This document shows, one piece after another, positions 27,768 through 37,745 of a stretch of DNA of 62,643 nt. How positions within the stretch are numbered: the first letter of the stretch is position 1; every line of letters begins with the position of its first letter. The notes below the pieces were generated by a model, which was given only the letters and a program-made list of their open reading frames with translations, was not told where the DNA came from and did no database searches. This stretch comes from Motilimonas sp. E26. Its GTDB lineage: Bacteria > Pseudomonadota > Gammaproteobacteria > Enterobacterales > CBDFNC01. Both the position numbers and the translations under genes were made by a program. The DNA lies in contig NZ_JAIBHJ010000010.1 in NCBI RefSeq assembly GCF_021278025.1, forward strand, positions 64,068 through 126,710, given 5' to 3'.

Positions 27768-28565
27768 ATGACTCTGCTTGAAATTATCGTTCTGGCAATC
27801 GTTCAGGGCTTAACTGAATTTTTACCTATCTCTAGCTCAGCGCATTTAATCTTACCTTCGCAAATTTTAGGTTGGCAAGACCAAGGTTTAGCCTTTGATG
27901 TGGCGGTGCACGTTGGCACCTTGATTGCGGTTGTACAATACTTTCGCCGTGAAGTGAGCACCATGGCGGTGGCTTGGACCGGCTCTGTGTTGAAAAAACA
28001 GCATAACCAAGACAGTAAATTAGCTTGGTGGATTATTTTAGGCACTATCCCTGCGGGTTTGTTTGGCTTATTTGGTAAAGACTTTATTGAAACGTATTTA
28101 CGCAGTGGTTATGTCATCGCCACCACCACTATCGTATTTGGTTTGTTGTTATGGTTTGCCGATCGCATCGCGAAACAGCAAGTTACCGAGTATCAATTGG
28201 GTTGGAAAACAGTACTAATTATTGGCTTGGCCCAAGCGATGGCGCTCATTCCGGGGACGTCTCGCTCAGGTATTACGATGACTGCAGGCCTGTTTTTAGG
28301 TATGACTCGTCAAGCGGCAGCACGCTTTTCATTCTTGTTATCTATTCCATTGATCTTTTTAGCGGGCAGTTATTTAACCTTAAAACTTGCGGTATCGGGT
28401 GAAGCGGTTGATTGGTTTTCAATGACGGTGGGTGCAGTATTGGCTTACTTTAGTGCGCTTATCTGTATCACTTTCTTTTTGAAAGTCATTGAGCGTATGG
28501 GTATGTTACCTTTCGTGATTTATCGCTTATGCTTAGGTGTGGCACTGTTTGTGGTGTTGTCTTAA
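27768..28565 (+). CDS. uppP: Undecaprenyl-diphosphatase UppP/BacA
   Basis: 265 residues, seven or more membrane segments. Contains the two family blocks, [14 protein letters not shown] near 15-28 and [13 protein letters not shown] near 162-174, which carry the catalytic Glu/Ser and Arg. Recycles undecaprenyl diphosphate for peptidoglycan synthesis. Third gene of folB-folK-uppP; AAGGAA lies just upstream of the ATG. Confidence 0.97.
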   Translation: MTLLEIIVLAIVQGLTEFLPISSSAHLILPSQILGWQDQGLAFDVAVHVGTLIAVVQYFRREVSTMAVAWTGSVLKKQHNQDSKLAWWIILGTIPAGLFGLFGKDFIETYLRSGYVIATTTIVFGLLLWFADRIAKQQVTEYQLGWKTVLIIGLAQAMALIPGTSRSGITMTAGLFLGMTRQAAARFSFLLSIPLIFLAGSYLTLKLAVSGEAVDWFSMTVGAVLAYFSALICITFFLKVIERMGMLPFVIYRLCLGVALFVVLS

Positions 28566-28650
28566 TATTACTTGGGCGCTAGTCCAAGTTGACTAGCGCA
28601 ATGTGGTAATGGTTATCCAAGCTGAGCTTCTTTGTTCAGATAAACGCCAC

Positions 28651-29889
28651 TTAGCGCGCATTCTGCTTACCTTGCGTGATAAAGCTATTCAAAGCTTGAA
28701 TGCGCTCTTTACCTAATTGTTGTTTAATCTCTAGGCCTTTAAATCCCGCCGCCACAATTGGCTTTACATCCACTTGTTGGGCTGCTTGATAGGCTTCAAA
28801 TAAGTAATCAGCTTCGGCGTAAGGTTTGTCCTCAAAGCCTAATCTTCCGGTTAAATCCGCTTTACAAGTGATTAGTAGTTGCTCAAACCGTTGTGGCTTG
28901 CGCCATGCGTCTGCTTGATCAAATAGCTCGAGTATTTGCTCGGCTGTTAAGTCAAACGCGCGGTGCACGGTGCCATGCACTTGGCTCATGATTAACGCTA
29001 AATCGCGACAGTCATTAGGCACCTTACAGCGCTGACACATGGCTTTAATCACCGCTAATCCCTTAATGCCATGATGCTTATGACTGGGCCATAAGTCAGG
29101 GTCGGTTAAGGCTTTGCCAAAGTCGTGGCATAGGGCGCTAAAACGCACTTCTAAATCTGGTGAGAGCAGTGCCGCTTGCTCTATTACCATTAACGTGTGT
29201 ACCCCGGTATCTATTTCTGGGTGCCATTTTTTCGGGCCAGGCACGCCGAATAAATTATTAAGCTCTGGCAGTAAGATTGGCAGGGCTTGGCAATCTTTTA
29301 AAACCTGAAAAAACACTTGCGGAGAGTCGCTAAGCAAGGCGCCAGACATTTCTTGCCAGACGCGCTCTGGGGTGAGGTGCTCCAGCTCACCGTTAAGGCT
29401 TAGTTGCGTCATGAGGGCTAAGGTTTCGGCTGCAATGGTAAAGCCTAGCTTATGATAACGGGCGGCAAAGCGAGCGACACGCAGCACTCGCAGGGGGTCT
29501 TCGCTAAAAGCAGGAGAAATATGGCGTAAAATTTTATCGTTAAGATCCCTTTGGCCATTGTAGGGATCATGAATTTGGCCATTTTCATCTTGCGCCATGG
29601 CATTGATGGTTAAATCGCGGCGCAGTAAGTCTTGCTCTAAAGTCACGTCTTGCGCGAAGTAGCAGGCAAAACCTGTGTAACCCGCGCCCGTTTTACGTTC
29701 AGTGCGGGCAAGGGCATATTCTTGCTTGGTTTTTGGATGTAGGAATACTGGAAAGTCTTTACCTACTTGCTGATAACCAGATGCGATCATTTGTTCTGGG
29801 GTTGCACCAACCACCACGTAATCTCGGTCTTTTACTTTTAAGTTCAAAAGGCTATCGCGAACCGCGCCGCCAACAAGATATATTTGCAC
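28651..29889 (-). CDS. cca: CCA tRNA nucleotidyltransferase (HD-domain type)
   Basis: 412 residues, the long gammaproteobacterial form. N-terminal class II nucleotidyltransferase: [13 protein letters not shown], and DRD at about 21-23 as the metal-binding pair. [10 protein letters not shown] follows, then the ERVWQEM region. The C-terminal HD phosphohydrolase domain has CHDFGKAL near 254. Adds and repairs the 3' CCA of tRNAs. Convergent with uppP. The MITE-like repeat begins 31 bases upstream of its start. Confidence 0.97.
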   Translation of the reverse strand: MQIYLVGGAVRDSLLNLKVKDRDYVVVGATPEQMIASGYQQVGKDFPVFLHPKTKQEYALARTERKTGAGYTGFACYFAQDVTLEQDLLRRDLTINAMAQDENGQIHDPYNGQRDLNDKILRHISPAFSEDPLRVLRVARFAARYHKLGFTIAAETLALMTQLSLNGELEHLTPERVWQEMSGALLSDSPQVFFQVLKDCQALPILLPELNNLFGVPGPKKWHPEIDTGVHTLMVIEQAALLSPDLEVRFSALCHDFGKALTDPDLWPSHKHHGIKGLAVIKAMCQRCKVPNDCRDLALIMSQVHGTVHRAFDLTAEQILELFDQADAWRKPQRFEQLLITCKADLTGRLGFEDKPYAEADYLFEAYQAAQQVDVKPIVAAGFKGLEIKQQLGKERIQALNSFITQGKQNAR

Positions 29890-30434
29890 AAGCCATCCTC
29901 ATTGCTCAAGTTCTCTGATTATACCCAATCAACCTGAAGATGCTTGGTTTCAGTAAGATTTTACACGCGTTTAGGCAAGGCATTGATTGCAGGTAATGCC
30001 TTCCCCCTTATCAAAATCAATAACACAGCATAAGCGCGTGTAAAACTTACCCACTGGGAGCCCGCCGTGTTTCCCTGATTTAAAATCCAGCGTGTTGTTA
30101 CGCTCATTTAACAGGCGCCTACATTCCTGTATGAGGGAGCCTAATATTGAAAACACGGCGGCGCTCTGAAACATGCATCCTCAAGTTGATTGGGTATGTA
30201 CCCAATTGTGCTCAGGTATGAGTACATGTCTTACAGTTGCTAGATTAGCTTGGCGTATTCAGATGGGAGTTTGTTACTGCAAAGATAATTTTTCCATTTT
30301 TCGACTGCAAGCTCGAGGAGAAGTCGGAAAAGATATGCGCCTCTGCGCAAAACTGAAATTCTCTGCCTGCTTCGTTTTGGTAAAATCGCCCGCTCTGCTA
30401 TAGTGGGCGTCCACTGGATGGATGCAGCTAGACT
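29890..30434. other. Intergenic region cca / gspA
   Basis: 545 bases. It contains the MITE-like repeat at 29921-30197; the remaining 237 bases should hold the gspA promoter. No gene accepted. Confidence 0.5.
29921..30197. mobile_element. MITE-like element with 23-bp inverted ends
   Basis: The ends 29921-29943 (starting ATACCCAATCAACC) and 30175-30197 (ending GTTGATTGGGTAT) are inverted repeats with two mismatches in 23. The 277-base body has no transposase gene. Short size, terminal inverted repeats and an intergenic position fit a non-autonomous element. No clear target duplication beyond possible TA was seen. Confidence 0.7.
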
Positions 30435-32243
30435 ATGTACACAGAGTTTTTTGGATTAAGAGAAAGTCCCTTTTCAATCGCCCCTGACCCAGATTATCTT
30501 TATTTGAGTGATCGGCATAAAGAAGCGTTAGCGCATTTAATGTATGGATTAAATGGCGGCGGTGGTGGGTTTATCTTGTTAACGGGTGAAGTTGGCACTG
30601 GTAAAACAACAGTTTGTCGCTCTTTGTTGCAAGAGCTACCGGATCGCACTGAGCTGGCGTTTATACTCAACCCTGCGTTAACAGAGCTTGAGCTGTTGGC
30701 GACTATTTGTGATGAGTTTTCGATTGAATACGACCACAACGCGCCAAGTTTAAAGCATTTATTTGATGTGATTGCGGCCTTCTTACTCAGCAATCACCAA
30801 CAGAATATGAATTCTGTTCTACTGATTGACGAGGCTCAGTTACTTAACCCCAATGTATTAGAGCAGCTTAGGTTGCTAACTAACCTCGAAACTGACCGTA
30901 AAAAACTATTACAAATTATTTTGATCGGTCAGCCCGAGCTGCAACAGCTGCTGAAAAAAGACGAATTGCGCCAATTAGCGCAGCGGATCACCGCGCGTTA
31001 TCATTTGTTGCCGTTGAATATGATCGAAGTGTGTAATTACATCCGTCATCGCTTGCAAGTGGCGGGTTGTCAGTTACCCATCTTTAGTAAATCCAGCCTC
31101 AAAGAAATTCATCGTCAAAGTGGCGGTGTACCAAGGCTGATCAATTTAATTTGTGACCGGGCATTGTTAGCCGCTTTTGCTAATAGTGATCATACTATTA
31201 CACCACTATTGATTAAGTCGGTTGCTAATGAAGTGCGTGGCGATGGCGCGGTAGAAAGCTTGAACGCTCGGCCATTTATTTATGGTGCCATTGCGCTGTC
31301 GGCTGTTTTATTGGGCGTATTAACGCTGCCTTACATGTCTGGCCCTGCCAATGTCAGTGAGGATGAGTTATTAGCTGTGGTGACGGGCGAGATAAGCCCC
31401 GCACCAGAGCTAATCGAAAATGTTGATGATGTGGTGGCTCAAGCGCTAGCGCAAGGGCAATTGAATGCGCAAGAGACTGAGCAAGAGGAAGAACAAGAAA
31501 CCGAGCTTGATGGTGACGCAGAGCCAACCCAAATAGTGGCAACCGTTAATAATACCATTAGCATGGCGTCTGAAACGGTTGCGTCAAAGAAACCGGCTAA
31601 AGCAGGCGTTGATCAAACGCCAAATGACTTAAAAATTCAGCGCCGATTAGAAAAAGTGGTGGTGGATAGTCGCGAGCCCGAGGCCGCGATGCAGAACCTG
31701 TATAAAGTGTGGGGTTACGAAGTACCGTTACAGCAGGCTACCTGTGAGCGCGCGCGAGCGGCTGGCTTACATTGCTTAAACAGTAACGGCAGTATTCGTA
31801 CCTTAAAAGAGATGAACCATCCCGCAGTGGTTAAGATGTATGATAAACGTAACGACGTCTATTTTGCCACCTTGATTGCGCGAGATGAAAAAGGCTTTGA
31901 ATTATTGATAAACACGCGCCGAGTTAAGGTGAGTGAGTCGTGGTTTAACGCCCATTGGAGTGGGGCTTACACCTTGTTCTGGCAAGCGCCGACTGGTTAC
32001 GAGAAAGCCATTGGCTTTGGCGCCAGAGGGGCTGCGGTGCAATGGTTAGATGATAGTTTAGCAAGTGTGCTAGGCCATTCAATGCGTAATGCTCGTGAGT
32101 TTGATTATGAACTACAAGATAGAGTGATGCGGTTTCAAGATCAACATCACCTTGAAGCGGATGGAATAGCAGGAGTGCAAACTATTCTTAGGTTGAACTT
32201 AGCGGTGAATAATACAATGCCGAAACTTAAGGTCGAGGGATGA
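30435..32243 (+). CDS. gspA: General secretion pathway ATPase GspA/ExeA
   Basis: 602 residues. Starts MYTEFFGLRESPFSIAPDPDYLY, the ExeA signature. AAA ATPase about 40-270 with Walker A GEVGTGKTT and Walker B LLIDEAQLL; one transmembrane segment near 278-298; an acidic linker; a C-terminal domain ending in a peptidoglycan-binding motif (about 560-595). With ExeB it inserts the type II secretion secretin through the peptidoglycan, as known in Aeromonas. Adjacent gspB starts two bases after its stop. Confidence 0.95.
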   Translation: MYTEFFGLRESPFSIAPDPDYLYLSDRHKEALAHLMYGLNGGGGGFILLTGEVGTGKTTVCRSLLQELPDRTELAFILNPALTELELLATICDEFSIEYDHNAPSLKHLFDVIAAFLLSNHQQNMNSVLLIDEAQLLNPNVLEQLRLLTNLETDRKKLLQIILIGQPELQQLLKKDELRQLAQRITARYHLLPLNMIEVCNYIRHRLQVAGCQLPIFSKSSLKEIHRQSGGVPRLINLICDRALLAAFANSDHTITPLLIKSVANEVRGDGAVESLNARPFIYGAIALSAVLLGVLTLPYMSGPANVSEDELLAVVTGEISPAPELIENVDDVVAQALAQGQLNAQETEQEEEQETELDGDAEPTQIVATVNNTISMASETVASKKPAKAGVDQTPNDLKIQRRLEKVVVDSREPEAAMQNLYKVWGYEVPLQQATCERARAAGLHCLNSNGSIRTLKEMNHPAVVKMYDKRNDVYFATLIARDEKGFELLINTRRVKVSESWFNAHWSGAYTLFWQAPTGYEKAIGFGARGAAVQWLDDSLASVLGHSMRNAREFDYELQDRVMRFQDQHHLEADGIAGVQTILRLNLAVNNTMPKLKVEG

Positions 32244-32244
32244 G

Positions 32245-33237
32245 ATGTCAACTATTCTCAATGCGCTAAAAAAATCTGAAGAGTTGCGCAATACTAAAAT
32301 TCCAACGCAATCTCTTGCCAGTAATCATTATCAATATCCGGTAGCTGAAGAGACGCAGGCGCCTGTTTGGCCATATGTTGCGATTGCAGTGTTAAGTACT
32401 AGCTTAGTATGTGGTGGTCTTTTTTGGTATCTAAGTCCATCAACACCGGTTTCAACGACTGCTGTAGAAGATTTTACCGTGGTACAAGGGGCGAATGCCC
32501 CGTCAACGGCAACGCTGAAAAGCAAGCCTGCTTCGATTGATGAAATGGTCACTAGCACTGCTGTGGTAGAGCAAAGCGCACCTATATTAGAAACAGTGCA
32601 AGTGTTGCAAGAACAAGAAACGGTTGTCGCGCAAAAAGCGCAAAGTGATATTGAGTTTCTGCCGGCAAAAGAATTCAAAACAGTTCCGTTGCCAGTTCAT
32701 GTAACGAGCCAAAAATCGCAAGCTCCGGTTGCAAAAGTAAAACCACAAACAAATAATCAAGTGGCAGACGATCCTTTAGCCGATTTAGACCTATCTAACA
32801 CTTCGCCTGAGCTTGCAGCAAAAATTCGTTTAGCATTAGGCAATGAACCCGAGGCACAAGAACAACCCGTTGAGTCCAGTGACAGCATGGATTATTCAGA
32901 CGTGCCAGATAACCTTGCTGAAAAATTTAAACGGGCGCTTGCTGCAGACACGCCGTTGCCTGTTGAGCAGCCAAAACCGCCTGCATCAGCTATTCCTATT
33001 GGTAACTTACCGAAAGACATTCAAGCTAAAATTCCAACATTTGCTTACAATTCTCATGTTTATTCAAGTTTAGTTGAGAAGCGTTCGGTGAGATTTAATG
33101 GCACGGAATTTAAGGAAGGGGACAGTGTATTTACGCCAGATCTTACCTTACTAGAAATTCGCCCTGATGATGTGATTATGCGCTACGACAATCAAAGCTT
33201 CAGTATTGTCTCAATGCAAGATTGGAAAGGGTATTAG
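32245..33237 (+). CDS. gspB: General secretion pathway protein GspB/ExeB
   Basis: 330 residues. MSTILNALKKSEELR at the N-terminus, a transmembrane segment at about 43-63, a long Pro/Gln/Ala-rich periplasmic linker, and a C-terminal T2SSB domain (about 265-330) with KEGDSVFTPDLTLLEIRPDDVIMRY. Partner of GspA in secretin assembly; the two form an operon. A bidirectional terminator follows. Confidence 0.94.
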   Translation: MSTILNALKKSEELRNTKIPTQSLASNHYQYPVAEETQAPVWPYVAIAVLSTSLVCGGLFWYLSPSTPVSTTAVEDFTVVQGANAPSTATLKSKPASIDEMVTSTAVVEQSAPILETVQVLQEQETVVAQKAQSDIEFLPAKEFKTVPLPVHVTSQKSQAPVAKVKPQTNNQVADDPLADLDLSNTSPELAAKIRLALGNEPEAQEQPVESSDSMDYSDVPDNLAEKFKRALAADTPLPVEQPKPPASAIPIGNLPKDIQAKIPTFAYNSHVYSSLVEKRSVRFNGTEFKEGDSVFTPDLTLLEIRPDDVIMRYDNQSFSIVSMQDWKGY

Positions 33238-33286
33238 GCGGGAGCTTAGCGTTTCGTTAGTGGATTTTTTAATCATACTAAAAACT

Positions 33287-33316
33287 AAAAAGCGGCTTAG
33301 ATAGCCGCTTTTTTTT
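33287..33316. terminator. Bidirectional terminator gspB / SH3 protein
   Basis: AAAAAGCGGCT and AGCCGCTTTTT pair around TAGAT, with A-run and T-run on the two sides. It lies between convergent genes and can serve both. Confidence 0.92.
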
Positions 33317-33324
33317 GCATGTAA

Positions 33325-33936
33325 TCAGGTCCAGTGTGGATCTTTCTTTCTTCTACGTGGTAAGAAAGGAATGATTAAACCGAGAAAAATCCCCGCCCCT
33401 AATACAGCGCCACCACGAATAAGCCACTGCATCTGTACGTCTTCGCTTTGATTATTTAAACGAGTTTGCAAGGTTTCATTACTCAGCTTCAAGCTGTCTA
33501 TTTCTTGGGTGAGTAGGTCTTTTTCGGCAATTAAGTTAGTAATTTGCACACCTTGCTCTTCAATAGTGTGTGCTTTATCAAGTAGCACTTGATTATTGCT
33601 TTGCTCAATTTCAGCTAATACTTGCTTGGTCTCTTCCAACTCTTGCTGAATTAGTGGCAGTTGAGTTAAGGCGGGTGGGGTTTCACTGATGTAATTGGTA
33701 TCAACCCAACCGATCCTGCCCCGATCATCTTCGATTTGAGCAAAACCCGCTTCTTTGTCCCATTGTTTTACATCAACAGGGGTGCCCGCATTAACGCTAC
33801 CCATAATACGAAATTGAGTGCTAGGGCCGGAATGAATATAAATAAAAAGATTGTCATCGATGTAGCGTACGGCAGCTTGCGCTGGCGCTATACTAGACAA
33901 AGAAAAAATGCTTAACAAAGTGATAATAAATTTCAC
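33325..33936 (-). CDS. TIGR04211-type SH3 domain protein (YgiM-like)
   Basis: 203 residues. Signal peptide (about 1-21, ending APAQA); bacterial SH3 domain about 24-90 (IHSGPSTQFRIMGSVNAGTPV, DRGRIGWVDTNYI); coiled coil about 95-165; one transmembrane segment about 170-190; then a basic RRRKK tail. Same layout as E. coli YgiM. Found near ygiF in related bacteria, as here (36249). Function unknown, presumably envelope-related. Confidence 0.9.
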   Translation of the reverse strand: MKFIITLLSIFSLSSIAPAQAAVRYIDDNLFIYIHSGPSTQFRIMGSVNAGTPVDVKQWDKEAGFAQIEDDRGRIGWVDTNYISETPPALTQLPLIQQELEETKQVLAEIEQSNNQVLLDKAHTIEEQGVQITNLIAEKDLLTQEIDSLKLSNETLQTRLNNQSEDVQMQWLIRGGAVLGAGIFLGLIIPFLPRRRKKDPHWT

Positions 33937-34060
33937 GTATTGGCTCTCACCGTTGCAAAAGAAGTAGATAATAAGTTTAAGAATTTAAGCCATGATAACA
34001 AGTCGAAAGAATGGAAACTGGCTATTTATTCTCATTGTTTATACTTTTTTTGGATAAACA

Positions 34061-34082
34061 AAAAAGCGCCCGTAGGCGCTTT
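34061..34082 (-). terminator. Terminator of DUF47-pitA operon
   Basis: AAAGCGCC and GGCGCTTT around CGTA; the T-run lies on the minus-strand side, as expected for pitA. Confidence 0.85.
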
Positions 34083-34099
34083 AACTATATTCAATACGG

Positions 34100-35368
34100 T
34101 TAGGCGATAAACATACCACGTAACATGTAAAAGAACATAATAGATAGGAAGGCTCCAATTGGCAGGGTAATGACCCAAGACACCACAATACTGCGAACCA
34201 CACCAAGGTTTAGTGCCGCAATACCACGAGCCATACCAACGCCCAATACCGCACCAACTAATGTTTGCGTCGTTGAAATTGGTAAGCCAGTACCTGAAGC
34301 AATCACCACTGTAGTGGCTGCGGCTAATTCTGCAGCAAAACCACGACTTGGTGTTAAATGGGTAATGCCGTTACCAATCGTTGCAATAACGCGCTTACCA
34401 AAAATGGCCAAGCCTAATACGATACCAATACCACCAAGAGGTAAGATCCACCACGCTAATGGTGCCTTGCTTGCTATTTCGCCATTGTTGCCAACAATGC
34501 TAACCACAGCGGCTAACGGACCAATTGCATTGGCTACATCGTTTGAGCCGTGGGCAAATGCCATCGCACAAGCGGTAATAACCATTAAAATAGCAAATAC
34601 TTTTTCTACGTTGGTGTAGTGCATTTTTTTATCGGCTTTGGGGTCAATATTAATGCGGCTAATAAAGTATTTACCGACTAAAGCGACGATAACACCGACA
34701 ATAATTGCAAGGCCGTAGGCTTCCAAAGTTTCAAAATGAAGACCAACATGCTTCAAGCCTTTTTTGATGGTCACAAGTGACATCATAAAGCCTGCTAAGA
34801 ACATGTATAAAGGTACATAGCGTTTGGCATTGCGTAGTGGGTCGTCGGTGTTGAAAATGAGCCTTTGCGCACTCATAAAAATAGCATAAGCGATTAAGCC
34901 TGCTATCAAGGGCGTTACAATCCAGCTACCAACAATGCCACCAACTTTACCCCACGACACGATGTCGGGGCTAACCCCCACTGCTGCGAAACCAACTATG
35001 GCACCGATAATAGAGTGGGTAGTTGAAACTGGCCAACCACAGTAAGAGGCGATAAGTAGCCACAAACCTGCGGCTAAAAGCGCCGATATCATACCAAACA
35101 CCAATAAATCAGGATGCTCAACAAACGCCGCCGAATCGATAATGCCTTTACGAATGGTCGACGTTACCTCGCCACCCGCTAAATAAGCGCCAGCAAACTC
35201 GAAAATCATCGCTATGATGACCGCTTGTTTGATGGTTAGTGCTTTGGACCCGACAGAGGTGCCCATGGCGTTTGCCACGTCGTTGGCACCAATACCCCAA
35301 GCCATAAAAAAGCCAAAAATGGCCGCTAGTACGACCAGTGTTGTGCCGTAAGTGCTTATTATTTCCAT
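34100..35368 (-). CDS. pitA: Low-affinity inorganic phosphate transporter
   Basis: 422 residues with ten or more membrane segments and the twin Pit signatures: GANDVANAMGTSVGSKALT near residue 27 and HGSNDVANAIGPLAAV near 267. Transports metal-phosphate with protons (or Na+) across the inner membrane. Second gene after the DUF47 protein, 22 bases downstream, a conserved pairing. Confidence 0.95.
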   Translation of the reverse strand: MEIISTYGTTLVVLAAIFGFFMAWGIGANDVANAMGTSVGSKALTIKQAVIIAMIFEFAGAYLAGGEVTSTIRKGIIDSAAFVEHPDLLVFGMISALLAAGLWLLIASYCGWPVSTTHSIIGAIVGFAAVGVSPDIVSWGKVGGIVGSWIVTPLIAGLIAYAIFMSAQRLIFNTDDPLRNAKRYVPLYMFLAGFMMSLVTIKKGLKHVGLHFETLEAYGLAIIVGVIVALVGKYFISRINIDPKADKKMHYTNVEKVFAILMVITACAMAFAHGSNDVANAIGPLAAVVSIVGNNGEIASKAPLAWWILPLGGIGIVLGLAIFGKRVIATIGNGITHLTPSRGFAAELAAATTVVIASGTGLPISTTQTLVGAVLGVGMARGIAALNLGVVRSIVVSWVITLPIGAFLSIMFFYMLRGMFIA

Positions 35369-35390
35369 AATATTACTACTCTTTGAAAAC

Positions 35391-36071
35391 TTATGAACGA
35401 GCTAGCATTAGCTCTAAGCGCGCACCAACACGCTCCGCTTGATCGGCAAGATCACCCACCCATTCTAAAATCTGATACAAAAACATCATATCAATAGGGT
35501 TGTATTGGGCTTCTACTTGTTGAAAATGACGGCGTAACTTAACTTGTAGGCGATCCGTATCGTCTTCGATTTCATCTAAACGGTGGATCATTTCTTCAAC
35601 GAGTTCTACTTCACGGCCTTTAAAGCCTGTTTCAAGTAACTCATCTAACTCATTGATGGCTTTTTTGGCTTGATTAGTTGCATCGATACAACGCTTCACA
35701 TAAGCCATAAAGTCCACCTGCGTATCAGCTGGTAGCGTCAGCTGCCTGCCTAATATGCGACCAGAAATATCTTTTGCTTTATTGGCAATTTTGTCTTGTT
35801 GGGTGAGTAACTCCAACATGTCGGTGCGTTCAACCGGCATAAAAATTCCACGAGGAAGTTTCAGACGAATCTCTCGTTTGAGGTCATCGGCTTGTTTTTC
35901 CGCTTGTGAAATTTCAGCTCGTCGTCGCTCTGCTTCTTCCCAGTCATTAACGTTAACCGCTTCAAAAAAAGGAATGAGAAGTTTACAACAGTGATGAACT
36001 TTGTTGATATGCTCTTGTAGAGGCTTGATTGGGGACTTTGCAAATAGTCCTAGTATTGTATTTACTGGCAT
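35391..36071 (-). CDS. TIGR00153/DUF47 PhoU-like protein
   Basis: About 226 residues from ATG 36071 (MPVNTILGLFAKSPIKPLQEH); a TTG two codons upstream is the alternative. All-helical, rich in charged residues (ERRRAEISQAEKQADDLKREIR), as in PhoU-like DUF47 proteins. These accompany Pit transporters and are thought to regulate them. The gene precedes pitA in one operon. Confidence 0.93.
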   Translation of the reverse strand: MPVNTILGLFAKSPIKPLQEHINKVHHCCKLLIPFFEAVNVNDWEEAERRRAEISQAEKQADDLKREIRLKLPRGIFMPVERTDMLELLTQQDKIANKAKDISGRILGRQLTLPADTQVDFMAYVKRCIDATNQAKKAINELDELLETGFKGREVELVEEMIHRLDEIEDDTDRLQVKLRRHFQQVEAQYNPIDMMFLYQILEWVGDLADQAERVGARLELMLARS

Positions 36072-36248
36072 AGCCAATTACCTGTTCTCGGTGAAAAAAC
36101 ACACGATGGATAGATTGGAGCGCATGTTAACGTAAGTTGGCTGGCATGAAAACAGCTAAACCACGTAAATACCCGTTAAAGTCAATTTTTGTATAGAATC
36201 ATAATTAGTTCATTGGCGTTCAATTAAAGTGAAACACTTATAAATCAT

Positions 36249-37742
36249 ATGGATACTGAAGTTGAAATAAAGTTTTTTGTCTCTCGTAAAGCTGGCGAAA
36301 AACTACCGGAGTTGCTGAAAAACTACCAAATTTGTACTCAAAATGAGCATGATTTACAAAACGTTTATTTTGATACCAGTGAACGTTTGTTAAAAAAACG
36401 TGGAATTGGTTTAAGAGTGCGCAGTCACGATGGTAAAAATGAGCAAACCATAAAGTTGCAAGGCTCAGTGGTTGGAGGGCTGCATCAGCGACCAGAATAC
36501 AATGAACCTATTGCTGGTATTCAGCCTGAATTGGCGAGATTCAAAGGGGACATTTGGCCAGAAGATTTATCCCTTAGTGATATACAACAAGCATTGATCC
36601 CTATTTTTAGTAATGACTTTACACGGCAAACTTGGGTGGTTGATATTAATGGTGAAGGACTCGTTGAAGTTGCTTTTGACCTAGGTGAAATTCACAGTAA
36701 AGGGCAAACGGAAAGAATTTGTGAAATCGAATTAGAGTTGCTGAAAGGTCATGAAGGTCTGTTGTTTCAACTTGGGCAGGATATTGCAACCTTACCCGGC
36801 GCCAGATTAGTCAATGTAAGCAAAGCGCAGCGTGGCTTTGCGCTCGCCAGTGGCGATATCCCTCCACCAGTCGCGTTATCTTTTGCCCCGATCGCGTCTA
36901 CGAGCACTGTTTTTACGGGCTTACAGCAAGTTTTTAGTTTTGCTTTGCAGTATTGGCAATATCACGAGCACCTTTATCTTCAACATCAAATGCCTGCATT
37001 ATCCAATATGCGCGATGGGGTTCATTTAATGCATCAAGGCTTGCTGTTATTTTCGCCATATTTACCGAAAGCGCTGCGCGTAACTTGGTTGGCTGATTTA
37101 AATTGGTTGAGTAGTAAGCTTAAGTGTATGGATCGTTATTACGCCTTATCGAACCTAACGGCTGATAAGGGTAGTTATATTAAGAAGTTAGAAAAAATTA
37201 AGCCGTTGCGCCAGCAGTTGAAGGCGGAATTAAAATCGTTACCGCATTACAAGCAAATGAAGCGACTGTTTACCAGTGAGCGTTATTGCAAATTAGTACT
37301 GAATATCTCGGCATGGTTAGTTGGTTTATCAAAAATGACGCCCCCAGCAGAGCATCCCACGATGGCTGAATTTGCTAAGCAAGCGTTAGATAATAGTTGG
37401 CAGGAATTACAAAGCTCACCTTTGGTACAAGCATCAGAGCTTAGTAGTTCTCAATATATCGCTCTACAAGGGTTATTAAGTCGAAATTTAATGGTTGGTT
37501 TGTGTTTGGGAGGCGATTCTGAGCCACAAAGACGAGATGATTTTCGTTTTCCTTGGCTTGATATTTTACAGGGTATGGAAGAGCTTAAATCTCTTAAACC
37601 TATTTATGACTACCTCGAAACAGAACAAGATGAAGAAGCACAAGAAAAGATCCTAAAATGGCTTAAGCGAAAAGAGGGGTCTTTGTTGCTGGCCATAGAG
37701 CAATCTCGTCAACAAGCACTTATTCATCCTATCTATTGGTAA
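36249..37742 (+). CDS. ygiF: CYTH-CHAD inorganic triphosphatase (YgiF-like)
   Basis: 497 residues. N-terminal CYTH domain (about 1-200) begins MDTEVEIKFFVS with the ExExK signature; RLLKKRGIGLRVR and EIELEL are further tunnel residues. The C-terminal CHAD helical domain (about 220-495) is rich in basic residues for polyphosphate or triphosphate binding. E. coli YgiF hydrolyses inorganic triphosphate. Proximity to phosphate transport genes fits. Convergent with the K+ channel gene, three bases apart. Confidence 0.92.
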   Translation: MDTEVEIKFFVSRKAGEKLPELLKNYQICTQNEHDLQNVYFDTSERLLKKRGIGLRVRSHDGKNEQTIKLQGSVVGGLHQRPEYNEPIAGIQPELARFKGDIWPEDLSLSDIQQALIPIFSNDFTRQTWVVDINGEGLVEVAFDLGEIHSKGQTERICEIELELLKGHEGLLFQLGQDIATLPGARLVNVSKAQRGFALASGDIPPPVALSFAPIASTSTVFTGLQQVFSFALQYWQYHEHLYLQHQMPALSNMRDGVHLMHQGLLLFSPYLPKALRVTWLADLNWLSSKLKCMDRYYALSNLTADKGSYIKKLEKIKPLRQQLKAELKSLPHYKQMKRLFTSERYCKLVLNISAWLVGLSKMTPPAEHPTMAEFAKQALDNSWQELQSSPLVQASELSSSQYIALQGLLSRNLMVGLCLGGDSEPQRRDDFRFPWLDILQGMEELKSLKPIYDYLETEQDEEAQEKILKWLKRKEGSLLLAIEQSRQQALIHPIYW

Positions 37743-37745
37743 TCG

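Noticed and set aside
29971-30174. 67-codon minus-strand open frame
   Set aside because: Lies wholly inside the MITE-like element between its inverted ends; no transposase motif.
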